From Spirochaetaceae bacterium (GTDB lineage: Bacteria; Spirochaetota; Spirochaetia; Treponematales; Breznakiellaceae), in assembly GCA_031257995.1 (NCBI GenBank), contig JAIRNN010000122.1, positions 1-11,268 of the forward strand: a stretch of DNA of 11,268 nt, in the 5' to 3' direction. This document shows positions 5,985-11,268 of the stretch, piece by piece. Position 1 is the stretch's first letter. Each line of letters opens with the position of its first letter. The notes beneath the pieces were generated by a model. It had not been told where the DNA came from and ran no database searches. It saw only the letters and a program-made list of their open reading frames with translations. The position numbers and the translations under genes were made by a program.

Positions 5985-6608
5985 ATGGCAAAAATATGGG
6001 GACGGGTCGTCGTCCTAGTACTGTTAATACTCATTCTTCTCGCCGGGGCTGCGATATGGTTCGATTATCTGGGGGTCATTGACATAAAGACGACTCTTGC
6101 GGGGATTTACCGCATCCCGTTTATCGCGAGGATAACCGGCGTTCAGCCCCGTTCACAGGAGCCGTTGCCGCCCGACGCTTTCCTTGATCTCAACGCGGAA
6201 CGGCTCGCCGTACGGCTTGAGGCACTCGACCTGCGTTCAAGTGAGATGGACAATCAGGAAACCGCGATTGCCGCCCGGCAGGTGGAGCTTGAACAGATGG
6301 CCGCCGAGCTTGAGGAACGCCAGCGGATGCTCGACGAGCGGGAAATGTCCTTGGAAGCACGCCGGAACGAGGCCGAATCCTACGACCGCAACATCGACCA
6401 GCTTGCCCGCTATCTGAGCGGTATGCCCCCCGATGCCGCAGTCGGTATCCTTAACGATACGGAAGACCAAAAAGCCATCGACATCATCCGCAAAGTCGAG
6501 GAAATCGCGCAAGAGTCAGGCACCGCGTCTATCGTCAGCTACTGGTTCTCTCAGATGACCCCCGCCCGCGCCGCCGAACTTCAACGCAAGATGGCCTCAA
6601 GACCGTAG
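5985..6608 (+). CDS. flbB: FlbB-like periplasmic flagellar collar protein
   Basis: The protein has 207 residues. An N-terminal membrane helix (about 8-26, VVVLVLLILILLAGAAIWF) is followed by a short linker, a Glu/Arg/Gln-rich coiled coil (about 70-137) and an MgtE-N-like helical domain (about 138-205: RYLSGMPPDAAVGILND, then YWFSQMTPARAAELQRKM). This order and length match spirochaete FlbB, a collar component surrounding the periplasmic flagellar motor. MotE-type proteins share the architecture and are the main alternative. ATG 5985 has AAAGG 7 nt upstream and a good promoter. In Borrelia flbB lies in a flagellar operon next to fliI/fliJ-type genes; here it stands alone, so it may be a second copy or a relocated gene. 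Confidence 0.8.
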   Translation: MAKIWGRVVVLVLLILILLAGAAIWFDYLGVIDIKTTLAGIYRIPFIARITGVQPRSQEPLPPDAFLDLNAERLAVRLEALDLRSSEMDNQETAIAARQVELEQMAAELEERQRMLDEREMSLEARRNEAESYDRNIDQLARYLSGMPPDAAVGILNDTEDQKAIDIIRKVEEIAQESGTASIVSYWFSQMTPARAAELQRKMASRP

Positions 6609-6640
6609 TATAGTACTTTATGAAATGCCTATATGCCGGC

Positions 6641-6806
6641 ATTAATCACAGGTTTCATCACAGGGACCCACGGATTGTGCGGATTACACGGATTGGCGCA
6701 GATAAACACAGAGATAAAGAGAAATGTTGAGTGAAAAATCCGTGCCCATCTGTCCCCTCTGTGTCGTCTTTTGGCGTCATCTGTGGTTAACCGTGATTTT
6801 TTCATG
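6641..6806. repeat. Foldback intergenic repeat (CACGGATT family)
   Basis: The left half runs TTAATCACAGG, ATCACAGGGACCCACGGATT, GCGGATTACACGGATT, ACACAGAG. The right half carries the complements AATCCGTG, CATCTGT and CTCTGTGT, then CATCTGTGGTTAACCGTGAT and a T-run. The centre GTGAAAAATCCG is also in the repeat at 10571-10735. The right end (CATCTGTGGTT, GTGATTT) is also found in the leader of the right transposase (near 10984-11004). It directly follows flbB after AATGCC...GGCATT (6625-6644), which may act as a weak terminator. No coding evidence. Confidence 0.6.
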
Positions 6807-7000
6807 TTTCTTCGGATAGATACCACTCGCATTTGAAATTTATGGCTTTTTTGACTTGCAAAACGATATTTTTTTACCACGCCGCCTGAAAAATTTATTA
6901 TATTTATAGCATGTTCTTGACGAGAACCCCCGGCCTATTCCTTCGCGTTTGCTTCGGTTTCCCGGCTTGGGACTACCCAACTGCGGCACTTTATGTAATG
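6807..7000. other. AT-rich intergenic stretch upstream of the HTH gene
   Basis: The stretch is AT-rich up to about 6910 (a run of seven Ts near 6870, then TTTATTATATTTATAG), then GC-rich. It contains GTTCT-TGACG-AGAAC (about 6913-6927) and TTGGG-ACTA-CCCAA (about 6967-6980) as small dyads. A promoter for the HTH gene is expected here, but no -35/-10 pair was convincing. Confidence 0.35.
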
Positions 7001-7025
7001 CGTCCAAAGACCGGATCTTTGGACG
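7001..7025 (+). promoter_or_regulatory. Perfect 10-bp hairpin or operator before the HTH gene
   Basis: CGTCCAAAGA-CCGGA-TCTTTGGACG is a perfect 10-bp stem with a 5-nt loop, ending 38 nt before the start codon of the LuxR-type gene. No U-run follows at once, so it is not a standard terminator. As DNA it is an inverted repeat that a dimeric LuxR-type regulator could bind, including for autoregulation; as RNA it could be a leader hairpin. Confidence 0.55.
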
Positions 7026-7063
7026 GGGTGTCATAAATCAAAAATATTTTTGCGGAGGAGACA

Positions 7064-7306
7064 ATGACGAATTCAGCTATTGCCAAAAACATTATGGAAC
7101 TCAAGACTGTTGAGCGGAACATCGTTAAAGGCATAGCCAACGGTTTCACAAACAAGGAGATTGCGAAGATACTGGGGCTGAAAACCGGAACGGTCGGCAA
7201 CTACGTATCGCGCATTCTGCATAAAATCGGCCTCCAGCACAGGACACAGATTGCGATATTCGCACTTCAAAACGGCGGCCGTTCTGAAGCGGAATACAGC
7301 CGGTAA
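7064..7306 (+). CDS. Stand-alone LuxR/GerE-type HTH transcription factor
   Basis: The 80-residue protein is almost entirely a LuxR-type DNA-binding domain. Residues 14-70 hold the pattern: Glu17 in TVERNIV, the scaffold helix in NGFTNKEIAKILGL (26-39), and the recognition helix in TGTVGNYVSRILHKIG (41-56), then RTQIAIFAL. No receiver, sensor or autoinducer-binding domain is present, and none is left as debris upstream. ATG 7064 has a strong GGAGGAG site 5 nt upstream. Small free-standing GerE-domain regulators are known (GerE itself), so it can be a complete gene. It is convergent with the dehydratase gene (stop-to-stop gap of 56 bp). Targets are unknown; the hairpin just upstream is a candidate site. 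Confidence 0.88.
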   Translation: MTNSAIAKNIMELKTVERNIVKGIANGFTNKEIAKILGLKTGTVGNYVSRILHKIGLQHRTQIAIFALQNGGRSEAEYSR

Positions 7307-7318
7307 TTTCAAATGAAC

Positions 7319-7350
7319 CTTTATCACGGGGAACCGCCGGTGAACACAGG
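7319..7350. repeat. Short fragment of the ATCACGG intergenic repeat
   Basis: TTATCACGGGGAACCGCCGG followed by TGAACACAGG resembles the left end of the repeat at 10571 (TATCACGGTGAACCGCAG). It lies between the convergent HTH and dehydratase genes. No T-run terminator was found for either gene. Confidence 0.4.
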
Positions 7351-7362
7351 CTGCGCCGGGTT

Positions 7363-8883
7363 TTAACTCACGTTGAGGGTGGGCGCGGCTTCTTTCAGAA
7401 TTTTGCGGAGGAGGGTGGTGTTGCGGTATGCGGCGGGCGCGTTTCGGTCGAGGAAGCACACGGGACGCAGTCTTTCTAGGATTACAGACAGGGGAGGGCG
7501 GACGGTGGGCTTTTTGTGGACGACGAGGATGCCTTCTTCGCCGGTGGGGGCGGGTTCCTCGTCACTGCCGCAGAGCCGCTCGTCGAGCCGTTCGCCGGGG
7601 CGGAGGCCAATCGTTTCGATCTTGATGTCCGTGCCTGGTTCGTAGCCGTAGAAACGAATCATCTGTTCGGCGATGTCTTTGATTTTGACACTTTCGCCCA
7701 TGTCGAGGAGGTAGAGTTCGCCGTTCTTGCCGACACCGCCGGCTTTCAGCACGAGGGAACAGGCTTCGGGGATGGTCATGAACCAGCGGCGCGTATCGGG
7801 ATGGGTGATGGTAACCGGGCCGCCCTGCTCAATCTGGGTCTGGAAAAGGGGGACGATGGACCCGCGCGAGCCCAGCACGTTGCCAAAACGAACGCCCATG
7901 AACTGGGTTTGCGAATCCGGTCGCGGTACGGAACGGGTATTAGGGCTTTCGTTTTTGTTCGCGCCGGGTTCTGTTTTGGCGGCTTCCAGCACGATGCGCT
8001 CACAGAGGTGTTTGGACGCGCCGTACACGGATACCGGTTCCACCGCCTTGTCCGTCGTGATAAGGACGAAGCGTTTTATGCCGTTTTTCATGGCCGCCTC
8101 CACGAGGTTCCGGGTGCCGAACACGTTGTTCTGGATTCCGGCGACCGGGTTTTCCTCTGTCATCGGGACGTGCTTGTAGGCGGCAGCGTGAAAAATCACG
8201 TCGGCCCTGAGTTTGCCGAGGATGTAGCCGAGGAAATCGCGGTCTTTCAGATCGCCCAATACGGGGATAACCACCGTTTTTTCGCCGACACCCTCGTTCT
8301 GCAAGAGGCGTAGTTCCCGGTCAATCTGGTAAATCGAGTTTTCGCCGTGGCCGAAGAGGTAGAGCCGCTGGACACCCGCCGAGAGGAGTTGACGGCAGAG
8401 CTCGCTACCGATAGAGCCGCCCGCGCCGGTTACCAGGACCCGTTTTTCCCGGAGGTAGGCGATGCTTTTCTTGAGTTGTACGGCAACCGGTGTTCTGCCG
8501 AGGAGGTCTTGCAGGTCGATCGAGCGCGTCTGGACAAGGTGGGCATCTCCTTCGACAATCTGGGCGATCCCCGGCAGGATGCGGATCTTTTCAAAACCGG
8601 CCGCCTTGAGGATCCCGTAGAGGTCTTTCAGGTATTCGCGGCTTGCCGTGGGCATCGCGATAACCGCCTCGTCGGCGGCCATCGTGCGAAGCAGCCGGGC
8701 AACGTCGCGGATCGGCCCCAAAACGGGAATCCCGTCAATCTGGCGGCCGATTTTCTCCGGGTCGTCATCGAGAAACGCGACCGCCTCGCCGAAAACCGCT
8801 TTCTCCCTGATCTCCTGTGCGAGTTTCCGTCCGGCAAACCCCGCCCCGATGATATAAAGCCGTTTCGATTGCGCTGTTCCCAT
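7363..8883 (-). CDS. CapD/FlaA1-type nucleotide-sugar 4,6-dehydratase without membrane domain
   Basis: The protein has 506 residues with two Rossmann units. The first is a CoA-binding-like domain (about 7-110, YIIGAGFAGRKLAQ). The second is an extended SDR (about 146-440) with GAGGSIGS (153-160), HAAAYKHVPMTE (232-243), TTDKAVEP (276-283), Tyr287/Lys291 in VYGASKH, and RFGNVLGSRGS (332-342). These are the motifs of UDP-GlcNAc 4,6-dehydratases and related epimerases that start deoxyamino-sugar synthesis. WbpM-like proteins of about 600 or more residues carry four N-terminal membrane helices, which are absent here. Tyr287 is retained as in FlaA1/PseB. Residues about 303-327 are a hydrophilic Asn/Ser/Pro-rich insertion. 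ATG 8883 has GGGAG upstream. No glycan-cluster neighbours are present, so the sugar product is unknown. Confidence 0.9.
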   Translation of the reverse strand: MGTAQSKRLYIIGAGFAGRKLAQEIREKAVFGEAVAFLDDDPEKIGRQIDGIPVLGPIRDVARLLRTMAADEAVIAMPTASREYLKDLYGILKAAGFEKIRILPGIAQIVEGDAHLVQTRSIDLQDLLGRTPVAVQLKKSIAYLREKRVLVTGAGGSIGSELCRQLLSAGVQRLYLFGHGENSIYQIDRELRLLQNEGVGEKTVVIPVLGDLKDRDFLGYILGKLRADVIFHAAAYKHVPMTEENPVAGIQNNVFGTRNLVEAAMKNGIKRFVLITTDKAVEPVSVYGASKHLCERIVLEAAKTEPGANKNESPNTRSVPRPDSQTQFMGVRFGNVLGSRGSIVPLFQTQIEQGGPVTITHPDTRRWFMTIPEACSLVLKAGGVGKNGELYLLDMGESVKIKDIAEQMIRFYGYEPGTDIKIETIGLRPGERLDERLCGSDEEPAPTGEEGILVVHKKPTVRPPLSVILERLRPVCFLDRNAPAAYRNTTLLRKILKEAAPTLNVS

Positions 8884-8937
8884 ACTCCACTCCCTCGATT
8901 CTCTTCTCTCACCATCGGTATTTTCCGGCTCCGCCTA
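8884..8937. other. Leader of the dehydratase gene
   Basis: On the minus strand this holds the GAGGGAG ribosome binding site and little else. No promoter boxes were clear. The repeat hairpin at 8938-8954 lies immediately upstream and would be in the mRNA leader if transcription starts further back. Confidence 0.35.
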
Positions 8938-9064
8938 AAGCCCCGGAGGGGCTTCCCTTGTACGCGCCGCACGGTGAACAGGCGGTGGTGTCCCCCTACG
9001 GGGGATAGGGTACTTTTACTCAGAAAATATAAGGTGGGGAAGCCTCCCGCTGCCAGCAAGTTAA
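8938..9064 (-). repeat. Palindromic repeat P2, inverted copy of P1
   Basis: On the minus strand the order is TTAACTTGCTGGCAG (9064-9050), CGGGAGGCTTCCCC, an AT-rich insert absent from P1, TCCCCC-GTA-GGGGGA (9005-8991), CCGCC, CGGCGCG, and AAGCCCC-TCC-GGGGCTT (8954-8938). Apart from the insert this matches P1 at 1749-1839. It lies between the divergent dehydratase and trpB genes. Confidence 0.65.
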
Positions 9065-9283
9065 GGGATAGTGCCGGGAAACTCCCCTCTATTGCAGGGA
9101 ACAGCGGGAGGCATTGACAACGAAACAGGACGATAAACAGGCTTGGCCCGCAACCAATTACTGGCGTGCCGGGGCCGGAGTGCCGCCCGCAGGCAACGGT
9201 TCCCCGGCCCTGTCGGTACGCTGCCGCAGCAAACAGTACCGTGAACGCCCCGCTGTCCTTGTTGCTTAACTTGCTGGTAGCGG
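9047..9283. repeat. 237-bp element with 19-bp inverted ends upstream of trpB
   Basis: CCGCTGCCAGCAAGTTAAG (9047-9065) is matched by CTTAACTTGCTGGTAGCGG (9265-9283), inverted with one mismatch. The ends contain the same 15-mer found in P1. Inside are several further dyads: GCCTCCCGCTG (9042-9052) with CAGCGGGAGGC (9102-9112), GCCGGGG...CCCCGGC (about 9169-9207), and CGGTAC...GTACCG (about 9216-9243). No long coding frame is convincing. It could be a MITE- or BIME-like element, or a structured RNA. No target-site duplication was seen. Confidence 0.55.
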
Positions 9284-9343
9284 CCGGTGATGAAAGCACT
9301 GCGGCTTCCCCCTCCCGTCCTTCTATTTTCTTGGCGGAAGTAC

Positions 9344-9349
9344 TATAAT
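9344..9349 (+). promoter_or_regulatory. Candidate -10 box for trpB
   Basis: A perfect TATAAT lies 32 bp before the GTG start of trpB. The -35 position 17 bp upstream (TTCTAT, 9321-9326) is poor and no extended -10 TG is present, so an activator or upstream element may be needed. Confidence 0.5.
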
Positions 9350-9381
9350 AAGGGGAGTTTCATAGAGAAGCGGAGGTTTTG

Positions 9382-10569
9382 GTGAATAAAACGCATAGGT
9401 TTGGCGATTTCGGGGGGCAGTATATTACGGAAACGCTGATGAACGAGGTGATCGCGCTGGAGAAGGCGTACAATCATTACAAGGATGACGCGGAGTTCCG
9501 GGCGGAGCTGGCGGATTTGATGGAGAATTATGCGGGGCGGCCGTCGCGGCTCTACTTTGCGCGGAAGATGACGGCGGATCTGGGCGGGGCGAAGGTTTAT
9601 TTGAAGCGGGAGGATCTGAATCACACAGGGAGCCACAAGATCAACAACGTGCTGGGTCAGGCGCTGCTTGCGAAGAAGATGGGAAAGACGCGGCTGATTG
9701 CGGAGACGGGAGCGGGGCAACACGGGGTTGCGGCGGCGACGGCGGCGGCGTTGCTGGGGCTTGAGTGCAAAGTGTTCATGGGCGAGGAGGACACGGTGCG
9801 GCAGGCGTTGAACGTGTACCGGATGCGGCTGCTGGGGGCGAAGGTGAATGCGGTCCGGTCGGGAACGCGGGTGCTGAAGGACGCGGTGAACGAGACGATG
9901 CGCGAATGGGCGGGCCGGGTTCACGACACGCACTACTGTCTGGGCACGGTGATGGGACCGCACCCTTTTCCCACGATGGTCCGCGACTTTCAGAGCGTCA
10001 TCAGCGCGGAGGCGCGGGAACAGATTCTCGCGGCGGAAAGGAAGCTGCCGGCGGCGGTGCTGGCCTGTGTCGGGGGCGGCAGCAACGCGATGGGGATGTT
10101 CTACCACTTTATTAACGACAAAAACGTGCGCCTCATCGGGCTTGAGGCGGGCGGAAAAGGCCTCGACACCGAAGAACACGCGGCAACGATTGGAAAAGGC
10201 AGTGTCGGCATCTTCCACGGCATGAAAAGCTACTTTTGCCAGAACGAGGACGGGCAGATCGCGCCGGTTTATTCGATTTCCGCCGGCCTCGATTACCCCG
10301 GTATCGGACCGGAACACGCCCATCTGTACGAGACGGGCCGCGCGGAATACGTGAGCGTGACGGACGAGGAGGCGGTAAGCGCGTTTGAATATCTGTCGCG
10401 CACGGAAGGCATCATTCCGGCGGTGGAAAGCGCCCACGCTGTTGCCCACGCGCGAAAGATCGCCGGGGACTTTTCCCCGGACGACAGCATCATCATCTGC
10501 CTTTCGGGACGCGGGGATAAAGACGTTGCGGCAATAGCCCGGTATCGGGGCGAGGTGATTAATGAATAG
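9382..10569 (+). CDS. trpB: Tryptophan synthase beta subunit TrpB
   Basis: The protein has 395 residues from GTG 9382, which has GGAGG 5 nt upstream; the TTG three bases earlier is too close to it. TrpB condenses indole with serine using PLP. Visible hallmarks are the PLP lysine Lys86 in HTGSHKINN, catalytic Glu108 in AETGAGQHG, the phosphate-binding GGGSNA (231-236) and Ser375 in LSGRGDKD. Length and sequence are those of classic TrpB1 rather than TrpB2. No trpA follows; the next 515 bp hold repeats and debris. Codon choice shifts along the gene: the first half favours CGG, AAG and GGG, the last third CGC, AAA and GGC, suggesting a mosaic origin. No T-box core or Trp-rich leader peptide was seen upstream. 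Confidence 0.98.
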   Translation: MNKTHRFGDFGGQYITETLMNEVIALEKAYNHYKDDAEFRAELADLMENYAGRPSRLYFARKMTADLGGAKVYLKREDLNHTGSHKINNVLGQALLAKKMGKTRLIAETGAGQHGVAAATAAALLGLECKVFMGEEDTVRQALNVYRMRLLGAKVNAVRSGTRVLKDAVNETMREWAGRVHDTHYCLGTVMGPHPFPTMVRDFQSVISAEAREQILAAERKLPAAVLACVGGGSNAMGMFYHFINDKNVRLIGLEAGGKGLDTEEHAATIGKGSVGIFHGMKSYFCQNEDGQIAPVYSISAGLDYPGIGPEHAHLYETGRAEYVSVTDEEAVSAFEYLSRTEGIIPAVESAHAVAHARKIAGDFSPDDSIIICLSGRGDKDVAAIARYRGEVINE

Positions 10570-10570
10570 C

Positions 10571-10735
10571 GGTATCACGGTGAACCGCAGACGAATACGG
10601 ATAAAAGATGAGAAAATTTGTCCGCAGATTGACACGGGTTAAGAGAGGTCCGGTGTGAAAAATCCGCATTAATCTGCGGACCTTTTTATCCGTGTTCACC
10701 TGTGTCTGCCTGTGTAATCCTGTGTTATTTTGTCA
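10571..10735. repeat. Foldback repeat after trpB (ATCACGG family)
   Basis: The left half, TATCACGGTGAACCGCAGAC and ACGGATAAAAG, is answered by the right half, TTTTTATCCGTGTTCACC, TGTCTGC, TGTGTAATCCTGTG. The centre GTGTGAAAAATCCGCATTAAT shares GTGAAAAATCCG with the repeat at 6641-6806. The unit reads as a long imperfect palindrome directly after the trpB stop. Confidence 0.6.
10620..10687 (+). terminator. Probable trpB terminator inside the repeat
   Basis: GTCCGCAGATT (10620-10630) pairs perfectly with AATCTGCGGAC (10671-10681), 11 bp with a 40-nt loop. Alternatively AGGTCCG (10646-10652) pairs with CGGACCT (10677-10683). Either stem ends at the T-run 10683-10687. The long loop makes efficiency uncertain. 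Confidence 0.5.
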
Positions 10736-10955
10736 AGTGGAAACCTCCTCTCCCGCCAACTTTTTTATTTTATAATAACGCGGCTTCTTTGCCAAAGCCT
10801 CGGTACTCATCCCGCAGTAATACTCCCTCCGCTTCATCAGCAGTCATGCCAGACCCGCCGTCTTCCGAGCCGCCGCGCTTTTCTTCTTGCTCACCCTTCC
10901 CGGCAGTTCCCCGTATTTCATAAACAACGGCTCTTGTATCCCGTCGGATACAGGT
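10733..10955 (-). pseudogene. Possible gene remnant, interrupted by one stop
   Basis: In one minus-strand frame, ending at TGA 10735-10733, the translation looks protein-like: EPLFMKYGELPGRVSKKKSA, ARKTAGLA, a single TGA (10846-10844), then LLMKRREYYCGMSTEALA and KKPRYYKIKKLAGEE. Codons are GC-ending and ordinary for this genome. A second frame is also open for about 55 codons, so composition alone may explain it. No family was recognised and there is no convincing start or RBS. It may be the C-terminal debris of a gene cut by the neighbouring mobile DNA. Confidence 0.3.
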
Positions 10956-10984
10956 TACCCCTTTTTACAAAATAACATGGAGCA

Positions 10985-11083
10985 TCTGTGGTTTCTTGTG
11001 ATTTCCCCTTTTTTCGCGCTTTTTTCGCGTCAGACTAAAGCAAAACCGCCACTCAACGCCATATATAGTATGGAGGAGTTTTT
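10985..11083 (+). promoter_or_regulatory. Conserved leader of the right transposase gene
   Basis: This contains GTGGTTTCTTGTGATTTC, similar to the right end of the repeat at 6641-6806, then CTTTTTTCG-type runs, CTAAAGCA, ATATATAGTATGGAGGAG and the start codon. The later parts match the leader of the left transposase (103-190). The RBS GGAGGAG (11072-11078) is 5 nt from the ATG. Confidence 0.5.
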
Positions 11084-11268
11084 ATGCATAAACCAAGAAA
11101 GTTAAAGCAGAATACTTGGTACAAAGTAGGAACAGAGGTTAATATTGGCGAGCCACTGTTCCGGATGCAGATGGCCATCGTGCTGTTGCACCGTGTACTC
11201 CGCGAGATTAAGAAGCGTTATCCCTTTGAGATGCGCGGGCTCAGGCTTGAGGGGGCGTGGCTCACGTT
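11084..11268 (+). CDS. Y1/RAYT-like transposase, N-terminal fragment cut by window edge
   Basis: There are 61 codons from ATG 11084, open to the window end. WYKVGTEVNIGEPLFRM matches the left paralogue (17 of 34 identical) and the N-terminal strand of Y1 transposases. A helix follows (IVLLHRVLREIKKRYPF), then FEMRGLRLEGAWLT at 48-61. In Y1 enzymes this second strand normally reads like AYVLMPNHVHLL, carrying the HUH histidines; here the aligned residues are GLRLEGAWLT, with no histidine. If the alignment is right, the protein may not be a standard nuclease. The catalytic tyrosine would be beyond the window. The first attribution rests on fold-level pattern, not on a search. Confidence 0.68.
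   Translation, partial: MHKPRKLKQNTWYKVGTEVNIGEPLFRMQMAIVLLHRVLREIKKRYPFEMRGLRLEGAWLT

Noticed and set aside
7516..8313. 265-codon plus-strand open frame opposite the dehydratase
   Set aside because: Antisense shadow of a strongly supported gene; no motif and no ribosome binding site.
8347..9117. 256-codon plus-strand open frame running from inside the dehydratase into the intergenic repeats
   Set aside because: Antisense to the dehydratase for most of its length, then runs through palindromic repeats; composition is not protein-like.
8950..9381. T-box or Trp-codon attenuator upstream of trpB
   Set aside because: No T-box core sequence and no short leader frame with tandem Trp codons was found, despite many hairpins.
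9343..10635. 430-codon minus-strand open frame opposite trpB
   Set aside because: Shadow of trpB: the Arg/His/Leu-rich translation mirrors the GCG, CGG and GAG codons of trpB.
1..11268. tRNA, rRNA, tmRNA, SRP RNA or CRISPR array
   Set aside because: Scanning the intergenic stretches gave no cloverleaf with tRNA consensus, no conserved RNA cores and no regularly spaced direct repeats.

Overview
The window looks like a chromosomal segment of a spirochaete, most likely a Treponema of the moderately GC-rich kind. The best marker is a gene at 5985-6608 that matches FlbB, the periplasmic flagellar collar protein of spirochaetes. The rest is housekeeping metabolism (hisH-hisF, trpB, a SrlD-like sugar-phosphate dehydrogenase, a CapD-type nucleotide-sugar dehydratase) plus two small regulators. 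Genes are sparse, and the gaps are full of several distinct repeat families.

Layout. 1-102 (minus): start of a Y1/RAYT-like transposase. 203-649: a TIR-flanked, MITE-like element (copy A). 686-759: a nested foldback. 826-1639 (plus): a frameshifted SPL-family radical SAM gene. 1704-1839: repeat fragments ending in a hairpin that also serves as the srlD terminator. 1838-3004 (minus): SrlD-like SDR with an extra N-terminal domain. 3068-3478: MITE-like copy B, inverted relative to copy A. 3530-4920 (minus): hisH-hisF, overlapping by 4 bp. 5298-5726 (minus): single-domain response regulator, divergent from flbB (plus), with two good promoters and a tandem 16-bp dyad between them. 6641-6806: foldback repeat. 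7064-7306 (plus): stand-alone LuxR-type HTH protein. 7363-8883 (minus): CapD-like dehydratase without a membrane domain. 8938-9283: palindromic repeats, including a 237-bp element with 19-bp inverted ends. 9382-10569 (plus): trpB without trpA. 10571-10735: foldback repeat and probable terminator. 10733-10955 (minus): possible gene debris. 11084-11268 (plus): start of a second transposase of the same family.

Functionally, hisH-hisF make imidazole glycerol phosphate and AICAR in histidine synthesis, and trpB makes tryptophan from indole and serine. Neither sits in a complete operon here. The response regulator and FlbB may share motility-related control through their common intergenic region. 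The dehydratase probably feeds surface-glycan or flagellin-sugar synthesis.

The most unusual layer is the mobile and repeat content. Two related transposase genes leave the window at opposite ends, with similar leaders. At least three palindromic repeat families recur between the genes. In the readable part of the right-hand transposase, the segment where Y1 enzymes carry the HUH histidines seems to lack them. That suggests a divergent or domesticated RAYT-like family living with REP-like elements.
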